Shown here piece after piece: positions 34,488 to 40,525 of a stretch of DNA of 40,525 nucleotides. The notes under the pieces were generated by a model, which saw only the letters and a list, made by a program, of their open reading frames with translations, made no database searches and had not been told where the DNA came from. The translations under genes and the position numbers were made by a program. Source of the stretch: Aurantiochytrium sp. KH105 (taxonomy: Eukaryota; Sar; Bigyra; Thraustochytrida; Thraustochytriidae). Every line of letters starts with the position of its first letter. Within the stretch, counting starts at the first letter, position 1. Where the stretch lies: the NCBI GenBank assembly GCA_003116975.1, contig BGKB01000307.1, forward strand, positions 1 through 40,525, given 5' to 3'.

Positions 34488-37400
34488 TTAGGTCTCAGGT
34501 TCGATTCCTTGGACATGCAAGATGTGTACCATCCCGCTATTGTCGACAATAGCGTGAAGACTTCCCTGACGAGCTGTGTCAAAGATTGTGTGATCCGTCG
34601 TGAAGCCTATACCTCCGCTTAACTTTACATGCGTTCCATTCTCAACGTTCACCAAAGTGTTTGTCTCAGGTGTAGTCGAGGCCTCCGCTTCATCCGCGTC
34701 GAGTGCCTCGCCCGTTCGAGCGTTCCAGTAGTGAGTATCGTGACGAAAATTGTGACGAATAGTAGCATCCCAAGACGTTGATATAATGGTGTTGCCCTGT
34801 ATCGCCACGCTCCAGAACTCACCAGACATATGCCTCTTCAACACGTGATGCTCCTCGCACGACGTAGCGTTCCAGATGCGCACCGTCTTGTCCCTGGATC
34901 CACTGACGATGGTGTCGCCCTGTATCGCCACGCTTTTGATGTGATCAGAGTGCCCCTTCAACACGTGCTGTTCCTCACCCGACGTAGCGTTCCAGATGCG
35001 CACCGTGCTGTCATCGAACCAGAACCACTCACCGGACCCACTGACAATGGTGTCGCCCTGTATCGCCACGCTGTAGACCGGACCAGAGTGCCCCTTCAAC
35101 ACGTGCTGCTCCTCGCCCGACGTAGCGTTCCAGATGCGCACCGTCTTGTCCCCGGACCCACTGACGATGGTGTCGCCCTGAATTGCCACGCTGTAGATCG
35201 GACCGGAGTGCCCATTCAACACGTGCTGCTCCTCGCCCGACGTAGCGTTCCAGATGCGCACCGTGTTGTCATCGGACCAGAACGACCTACCGGACCCACT
35301 GACGATGGTGTCGCCCTGTATCGCCACGCTGTAGACCGGATCAGAGTGCTCCTTCAACACGTGCTGCTCCTCGCCCGTTGTAGCGTTCCAGATGCGCACA
35401 GTGTTGTCCTCGGACCAGAACGACTCACCGGACCCACTGACGATGGTGTCGCCCTGTATCGCCACGCTGTAGACCGGACCAGAGTGCCCCTTCAACACGT
35501 GCTGCTCCTCGCCCGACGTAGCGTTCCAGATGCGCACCGTCTTGTCCAAGGACCAGAACGACTCACCGGACCCACTGATGATGGTGTCGCCCTGTATCGC
35601 CACGCTGTAGACCGGACCAGAGTGCCCCTTCAACACGTGCTGCTCCTCGCCCGACGTAGCGTTCCAGATGCGCACCGTGCCGTCATCGGACCCACTGACG
35701 ATGGTGTCGCCAAGTATCGCTACGCTTCTGACCCTACCAGAGTGACCCTTCAACACATGCAGCAAGGGGTCGCGGGGATGAGCAAGGGTGACGCGAGTAG
35801 GCTCAAGCCATGGCTGATCAGGTGTTCGTAGACTCCGTGCCAAGGGATCTTCCGAGTCGTGACCAAAACGCGCCAAAACTTGCGATGCAAGTTCGTTGGG
35901 ATCGTAGCTGAGGGCATGTACTGCTTTGCTCAGAAAGCGGGGCGTATCACTTTCGGGCGCAAAGTAGATGCCGAGTTCGACGCAGTCGCGAATGAGGTTT
36001 CCGATTGTGGCACGCCTTTGCGCTTCATCGGCACCGAGAGAGATGGCGCTCTGTACCCATGCAAAGTCATTCAGGAGCTCGAAAGCCGCAGCGTGCTCGC
36101 CGCTCTTGACGAGGTGAAAGACGGCGTGGCGGAGCGAAAAAACGTCGTTTCGCGAGCTGCTGCAGTAGTCAGCCAAGGCAATATGGCCATCTTCAACATC
36201 CACGCCAAGATTTCCGTTCAGGTCGTCATCCAGCAGCCAGTCTGCCATCCGCTTGTGAATGAGCGCCACGCGACCATCGCCGCCTCGATATAAGAGATTG
36301 CTCGCGTCGTCGACAATATCATCCATATCATCTTGATCTAATTGCAGAACTGCGCTTAGTTGCTCGACACTCAGCGGTTCACGAGCCGCTACGATTGGCG
36401 CCAGGAGCATCTTGTACCTCTTCTCCCCGCCAAATTTTTCTTGCAGGCGCTCAAAGTACTCTTTGAACATGCCGCCAAGTCCATTGGGAATGGCGTCTTT
36501 GTGAGAGATGTCCTGCAAGGTCAGCAGACCACCTTGTTTCTCCTCGTGCGTCCGGTTCAGGATCTCGGGAAGGAAGCTCGCCCAGAGAAAGAGACCTTCG
36601 GATCGTTCGGAAAGAATTTTGGCGCAAGAAGCAACGTCTTTCTGCTCCACGGTATCTTTCATGTCGCACAGCAAATGCTCGATGTGCTTTTCGATGTCGC
36701 GAAAGTTCTGTTCGCCCTTGAGCTCCAGCACTTTAGAATCAAGGCTGTTGTTGGTGATGTCGCGCTGGATCTCGCCTTCGGGCCGCGTGCTCACCACCAA
36801 GACGAGCCATGAGGGCATCACATCCTTCCACGTACGAATGACCTTTCGCAAAACATCGTCGCTTCTGCTGCACTCGTCGAGAGCGTCGAGCGCGACCACT
36901 TGTCGCATCTGGTCTCCGCGGAGCTTGTTCAAAGGATCGACAAGAATGGTTTGGAACACGTCGGCCAAAGGCTTGTCGCGGATACCGCCAAAGCTCTCGG
37001 GGTCCAGCGCATCGGCAAAGTCAGGCACGCTCAGGCAGAGCTGCCATGCAATGCTCACGAGAGCCTCTTTCGGCGCAGCGGTCGTGACTTGATCATGCCG
37101 AAAGAAATGATACGCCACAACAAAAATAGGCTGGCGCTCTTTCTTACTACGGCGCCACAAGCTACGTACACGTGACGACTTTCGGCGCGGCTCGGCGCGT
37201 TCATCAGCCTTGCTCTTTTCGACATCTTCGTCAGTTTTCAGAGCGCCTCCACGGTGACAAAGCTCGGCCATGATGACGCTTTTGCCGACGCCGCCGTCGC
37301 CCACAAGAATGAAGACGGCACTCTGTTCCTCGTTGTACCAGTCGCAAAGCTGGTCGATGATCCAGCTCCGCGTGCCGAGGATAAAGCTCTCCGTCTTACC

Positions 37401-38798
37401 CTTGGCCCATGCCTCTGAGCTGCAGGGGTTCAAGCTTGCTTTCAAATCACGGAGCCTGCGTGTGAAACCAGACGAAGCCCCGGGCGTATCGATGCGCGTC
37501 TGAATGGCATTTGCGAGGCAATCAATAGCCTTGTCTGAGAGTTCCGTGAGGTCCACGGGTTTTTGCCCCTCGAGGCCGAGTTGGAATTGCCCAGTCCATC
37601 CCGTTGCGGGTTTTGTCATGGCGGGTTCAAGCGCAGCGACCACGATGCGGTCGGCGTTTCGCTTGCCGGCGTATTCAAACTCCTTGAGACAGTTGCCCAA
37701 CCTATCGCCTTTATTGATTTTTTCCATGTACCTTTTGGTCGCGAGAATGAGGAACACCTTCGATTTTTTTATGCCCTTTGCCATACTCATGTCAGTGCTT
37801 CCAGACATCTCATTGTCATCGAGCCACGCTTTGAAACCTCTGTCACGCAATTTCTGAGCAATTTCAATGGCTTTATCATGAACGCTCCACTCATGCGAAA
37901 CGAAGAAGTGAAACTCCTTGCTATCCAAAGCTGGCGAAACACGAACTCGGGTGGCAAGGACTTGAGCCATGATTGCACCAATGTTAGCATTGTCGGGATC
38001 GCAGAAATCAACATAGAGTAGATTGGGCATGTACCACGCAATCGCGCCTTTCCAGTCCTTTTGTTCATACATTGTATCGTCGATGAGGATGGGTACAAGC
38101 GCGTTCGGGAGAACCCTCGCCACTGCCTCAACGAGCTTCCAGTTGCCTTGGAGTGCCATACTCACGAGCAGAAGAGCGACCGAGGCATTCTCGACCTCCT
38201 CTTTTGCCTCAGCGGCATTGCTCGCGATGCGCACGGGCACGCTGAGGCGAGGCTGGATTGCGTCGATTAGCTGCTCGGCCACGGTCTCGTTAGCGGGATC
38301 GTGTACGACGAGGACGGCNTAGAGTAGATTGGGCATGTACCACGCAATCGCGCCTTTCCAGTCCTTTTGTTCATACATTGTATCGTCGATGAGGATGGGT
38401 ACAAGCGCGTTCGGGAGAACCCTCGCCACTGCCTCAACGAGCTTCCAGTTGCCTTGGAGTGCCATACTCACGAGCAGAAGAGCGACCGAGGCATTCTCGA
38501 CCTCCTCTTTTGCCTCAGCGGCATTGCTCGCGATGCGCACGGGCACGCTGAGGCGAGGCTGGATTGCGTCGATTAGCTGCTCGGCCACGGTCTCGTTAGC
38601 GGGATCGTGTACGACGAGGACGGCGACGTTGGCGAGCACCTCAGGGGGTGCGAGAAGCGCCCTTGCCAGCTCAGACTCGGCAGGGTGGAGCTCTGCCTCC
38701 GCCTGCGCGGCATCGTTCACCTCACGCTCGACGCTTGATCCTTCGTTCTCCTGTCCTGTGCCGAGGAAGGCGTAGATGTTTTTTCTTAATCTTTCCAT
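34488..38798 (-). CDS. TIR-TIR-NACHT-WD40 STAND protein (NLR-like receptor), assembly-damaged
   Basis: As assembled, 1436 residues with one undetermined residue (160). Domains in order (assembled numbering): a TIR-like module (~161-288) with VALLLVS and W-x3-E (W220, E224); a second, clearer TIR (~294-425) with FFVSHEWS, DRGFKAWLDD, VFLILATKRY and E373 in CLKEFEYA, the NADase glutamate position; then NACHT. NACHT has Walker A GDGGVGKS (500-507), HFFRHD (564-569), Walker B ALDALDEC (636-643) and VSTRPEGE (669-676). A winged-helix part follows (LIHKRMADWLLDDD, ~846-859), then eight WD40 repeats (1014-1366) that are almost identical, and a short tail. Such STAND proteins sense a ligand through the repeats, oligomerise on nucleotide exchange and fire the N-terminal effector. 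Residues 57-159 duplicate 161-261 because of the gap at 38319; the real length is probably ~1334. The start has strong context (accATGG). No intron is needed. Ligand and in vivo role are unknown. Confidence 0.9.
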   Translation of the reverse strand: MERLRKNIYAFLGTGQENEGSSVEREVNDAAQAEAELHPAESELARALLAPPEVLANVAVLVVHDPANETVAEQLIDAIQPRLSVPVRIASNAAEAKEEVENASVALLLVSMALQGNWKLVEAVARVLPNALVPILIDDTMYEQKDWKGAIAWYMPNLLXAVLVVHDPANETVAEQLIDAIQPRLSVPVRIASNAAEAKEEVENASVALLLVSMALQGNWKLVEAVARVLPNALVPILIDDTMYEQKDWKGAIAWYMPNLLYVDFCDPDNANIGAIMAQVLATRVRVSPALDSKEFHFFVSHEWSVHDKAIEIAQKLRDRGFKAWLDDNEMSGSTDMSMAKGIKKSKVFLILATKRYMEKINKGDRLGNCLKEFEYAGKRNADRIVVAALEPAMTKPATGWTGQFQLGLEGQKPVDLTELSDKAIDCLANAIQTRIDTPGASSGFTRRLRDLKASLNPCSSEAWAKGKTESFILGTRSWIIDQLCDWYNEEQSAVFILVGDGGVGKSVIMAELCHRGGALKTDEDVEKSKADERAEPRRKSSRVRSLWRRSKKERQPIFVVAYHFFRHDQVTTAAPKEALVSIAWQLCLSVPDFADALDPESFGGIRDKPLADVFQTILVDPLNKLRGDQMRQVVALDALDECSRSDDVLRKVIRTWKDVMPSWLVLVVSTRPEGEIQRDITNNSLDSKVLELKGEQNFRDIEKHIEHLLCDMKDTVEQKDVASCAKILSERSEGLFLWASFLPEILNRTHEEKQGGLLTLQDISHKDAIPNGLGGMFKEYFERLQEKFGGEKRYKMLLAPIVAAREPLSVEQLSAVLQLDQDDMDDIVDDASNLLYRGGDGRVALIHKRMADWLLDDDLNGNLGVDVEDGHIALADYCSSSRNDVFSLRHAVFHLVKSGEHAAAFELLNDFAWVQSAISLGADEAQRRATIGNLIRDCVELGIYFAPESDTPRFLSKAVHALSYDPNELASQVLARFGHDSEDPLARSLRTPDQPWLEPTRVTLAHPRDPLLHVLKGHSGRVRSVAILGDTIVSGSDDGTVRIWNATSGEEQHVLKGHSGPVYSVAIQGDTIISGSGESFWSLDKTVRIWNATSGEEQHVLKGHSGPVYSVAIQGDTIVSGSGESFWSEDNTVRIWNATTGEEQHVLKEHSDPVYSVAIQGDTIVSGSGRSFWSDDNTVRIWNATSGEEQHVLNGHSGPIYSVAIQGDTIVSGSGDKTVRIWNATSGEEQHVLKGHSGPVYSVAIQGDTIVSGSGEWFWFDDSTVRIWNATSGEEQHVLKGHSDHIKSVAIQGDTIVSGSRDKTVRIWNATSCEEHHVLKRHMSGEFWSVAIQGNTIISTSWDATIRHNFRHDTHYWNARTGEALDADEAEASTTPETNTLVNVENGTHVKLSGGIGFTTDHTIFDTARQGSLHAIVDNSGMVHILHVQGIEPET
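34701..35759 (-). repeat. Eight tandem WD40 units, 120 or 138 bp, near-identical
   Basis: In the gene's sense eight units run in series. Units 1, 5 and 7 have 40 codons, units 2, 3, 4 and 6 have 46, and unit 8 is divergent. Most codons agree exactly, including synonymous sites; stretches such as GCGTTCCAGATGCGCACC recur unchanged on the plus strand. Differences concentrate in the residues after HVLKGHS (GPVY, GRVR, DPVY, GPIY, DHIK), in the SGS-x-x loop, and in an exactly 18-bp optional cassette (for example ESFWSE, RSFWSD, EWFWFD). This means recent amplification or gene conversion, as in fungal NLR repeat domains. Confidence 0.9.
38014..38624. repeat. Identical 305-bp direct copies flanking a single N
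   Basis: Positions 38014-38318 and 38320-38624 are identical as far as I can compare by eye, and exactly one N (38319) lies between them. The offset of 306 bp keeps the reading frame, so the duplication is silent in an ORF scan. This is what a scaffolder leaves when two contig ends that overlap are joined by a gap without merging. A true tandem duplication is possible but much less likely. Confidence 0.9.
38319..38319. other. Assembly gap (single N)
   Basis: The only ambiguous base seen in the window. It sits exactly at the junction of two identical 305-bp copies inside the NLR-like gene and makes residue 160 of its translation unknown. Confidence 0.97.
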
Positions 38799-40525
38799 GG
38801 TGCAAGTAGCCTCACCGTCCTCTGATTCGACCGCGCGCCCCTTCTCGCGCGCGGCTACCCCTTCTCGCGCTCGGCTGCCCCCACCCGAGCGCCGTTCTCC
38901 TCGCCCCCGCGGCTGCGCGTCCTCGACCTCGCTCTCCGCTCTCGTGACGCGAATGAGTTTTGCTTCTCACGCAGCTTGCGGCACTATTTGCATGAACATT
39001 GCAGAGTACCCCCCCCCCCTTCCCCCCGGTCAAAGCATGAAGGTTCAAAAGATGATTGTCGGGAGGGGGTTAAACAGAATTACTCACCGTGCGTGGGGCC
39101 GTCGTTTCGGGAACCCTCGGGAACCCGAGACGGGTCGATGGGAGGGAAAGGGCCGGACTCGGAAAAGGGCCGAATCTTGCGGCACGAGCCTCAGGGGAAG
39201 AATGGGAGAGGTTAGGAGAAGGGCGTGCCACGCGGTGCGTCGCACCAACCCGACCAGCTGGATGCTGGCCGGCCGGCCACTGGCCGCGCTGGCTGGCGCG
39301 GCTGCCAGCCGAGAAGCGTGGCGTTGGAGAAAGCTTCAGCTTCGTGCAGATGCAGATGTGCAGCAAGAATGCGTGGACAGTCAGGCAGATGCGCGCGGCT
39401 TCCTCTGGCATAGTAGGCCTAGCTGCTGCTGCTGCTGACCCTCGCTCGCTACGCGTTTAAATACCAGCACTTCCAGCGTGCGGGAGCGGAAAACTTGAAG
39501 CTCGCATCCTCGCCGCTTTTGGCGCTGGCGCGAATGTGGAACTCGGCTCGATGAAGAACGAGCTCTCTTCCGCAGCCTCGTGCCCGTCCGCGATGCCGGC
39601 TCGCGTGCCCGGGCCCAACGGACGTGACGCTGGCTCGAGTTGAGAACTTGGCCGCCATCTTGGCGCGCGGTCCCTCGCTTCTCTGTTTCCTTCCGTAGGT
39701 CTCCCTTTCTCTCACGCCCTGAGGGTCGGTGAGCCGCCGCGCGAGCCTCGTCCGCCCGCGCGCGCGGCTGCCCTGGCCCTCGCGCCGCGTCCTTGGTCGC
39801 TCTCTCTCTCTGCGAATCTGATGAAAGGGGGAACCCCTGCTAGTCCCAAAGACTCGACAATGCCCCCTTAAATTCTGTCGGCGTGAACTCGGCACCAGAG
39901 AGAAGGGGGTAGGCGAGAAGTATGCAAGCGCTCGCCAAAGTCCAAGCAGAGACTCGGGTTATCTCGAAAGAGTGAACCGTACGACGAGGGCATCGCCGAT
40001 CGCGTCTGCTGACCATGACGGAGGGCAAAGCGTACGAGCGACTGCGATAGCCCGACGGACGATGTCTCCGAGTCCGAGCGTACAGTCGAGCACGAGTGCC
40101 GCATCAACAGGGCGCTGCGTGGCATGTAATGGCCCGTTGCATCGTGCCGGCGCGGGTCTCTGGCGGACGAGGAATGGTGCGCTGTCACCAAGGTGGATGG
40201 ATGCTGGGACGAATTTACAGGCAGGAGATCGGACTATACCTTTTCCGACACCCAGGTTTCTATGCTCTAGGACAGCTGTCTGGCGCTGCGGAAGTTTTGC
40301 TTCTGGCCGCACAAGGGCAAACGATTATGCGTAGGCCAAGCTAGCCAAGCCCGAGTTTTCTGAGGCAGAATATAGAACATCGCAGGCGAAGTGCATGGTG
40401 CCACGATTCGAGTCACACGAGTCAAAAGTGACTCCAAGATATTCTCGGCGGCAAAAACAGTCGCCTGATTGTCGGCCCACCTGGCAGTTGCAAAACGACG
40501 CTCATCCATAATCAGTCTTTGTCAG
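38799..40525. other. 1.7-kb right-edge region without recognisable gene
   Basis: No coding region is supported. The part next to the NLR start holds a 20-bp tandem repeat (38838-38877) and a C-rich run (about 39009-39026). The middle is GC-rich with CTGCTG units near 39421-39438, followed by a TTTAAATA element (39459-39466) that could be TATA-like for a plus-strand transcript. CTCTCTC units lie near 39802-39812. The last 500 bp have several short frames on both strands (80-120 codons), none recognisable. A gene starting beyond the window cannot be excluded. Confidence 0.45.
38838..38877. repeat. Two tandem 20-bp units upstream of the NLR start
   Basis: Two consecutive 20-bp units that begin CCCTTCTCGCGC and differ at two positions lie 40-80 nt upstream of the NLR-like ATG, in its leader or core promoter. 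Being so close to the start they could be duplicated factor-binding sites, but two copies are weak evidence. Confidence 0.5.

Noticed and set aside
34486..34511. tRNA T-loop-like GGTTCGATTCC at the end of the NLR gene
   Set aside because: The flanks do not pair as a T-stem and no acceptor, D or anticodon arms can be folded around it; it overlaps the stop codon of a coding gene.
34701..35759. CRISPR-like appearance of regularly spaced repeats
   Set aside because: Repeats are contiguous coding WD40 units of 120/138 bp in frame, without unique spacers.
34830..35831. 334-codon plus-strand frame with repetitive translation
   Set aside because: It is the antisense of the WD40 repeats; the repeat period is a multiple of three, which keeps the opposite frame open.
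38320..38624. A genuine third TIR-like domain in the NLR protein
   Set aside because: The copy is identical to its neighbour and separated by one N, so an unmerged contig overlap is far more likely.
39449..39895. 148-codon minus-strand frame near the right edge
   Set aside because: Arg-rich, no recognisable motifs, in a GC-rich region where long chance frames are common.

Overview
The window reads as nuclear DNA of a gene-dense, nearly intron-free eukaryotic protist. Long uninterrupted reading frames encode typical eukaryotic proteins: karyopherin, CDC73/parafibromin, kinesin, neprilysin-type peptidase, a cation/Ca2+ exchanger, a Gpt2/Sct1-like acyltransferase and a peroxisomal ACAD11-type fusion. 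Coding sequence is GC-rich, most starts sit in A/G-xx-ATG contexts, and intergenic spaces of 0.2-1.7 kb are full of short tandem repeats. This fits a thraustochytrid-like stramenopile (Labyrinthulomycetes), but the lineage is an inference from style and gene content; no marker gene here proves it.

Layout. 0.5-4.7 kb (+): CLU-like/TPR protein. 5.6-9.1 kb (+): importin-5-type karyopherin. 9.7-10.9 kb (+): CDC73 of the Paf1 complex. 11.3-14.4 kb (-): kinesin, divergent from 14.9-16.9 kb (+), a homologue of the centrosome-linker protein LRRC45. 17.8-19.4 kb (+): glycerol-3-phosphate acyltransferase, convergent with 19.6-21.2 kb (-), an ALDH3-like fatty-aldehyde dehydrogenase. 21.7-24.4 kb (-): M13 peptidase, divergent from 24.9-26.5 kb (+), a CaCA exchanger. 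27.1-28.0 kb (-): membrane protein made of two tandem four-helix units. 29.3-30.3 kb (+): bacterial-type RlmJ rRNA methyltransferase. 30.4-32.8 kb (-): aminoglycoside-phosphotransferase/acyl-CoA-dehydrogenase fusion ending in the peroxisomal signal SKL. 34.5-38.8 kb (-): a STAND/NLR-type protein with TIR-like, TIR, NACHT and eight near-identical WD40 repeats.

The genes do not form one pathway, as expected for a protist chromosome. Two groupings may be meaningful. The LRRC45 and kinesin genes share a 483-bp divergent promoter region and both products are expected at the microtubule or centrosome system. The acyltransferase, fatty-aldehyde dehydrogenase and ACAD11-like enzyme all belong to lipid metabolism.

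The most striking locus is the TIR-TIR-NACHT-WD40 gene, flanked by about 1.6 and 1.7 kb without recognisable genes. It has the architecture of an innate-immune or self/non-self receptor: NADase-type TIR effector, nucleotide-switch NACHT, and a recently amplified WD40 sensor. Its N-terminal region contains an assembly flaw: a single N at 38319 lies between two identical 305-bp copies, which almost certainly are unmerged contig ends, so the real protein should be about 1334 and not 1436 residues. A second window-wide pattern is that most 5' leaders carry a short tandem repeat, with AGCG tetramers recurring upstream of three genes.
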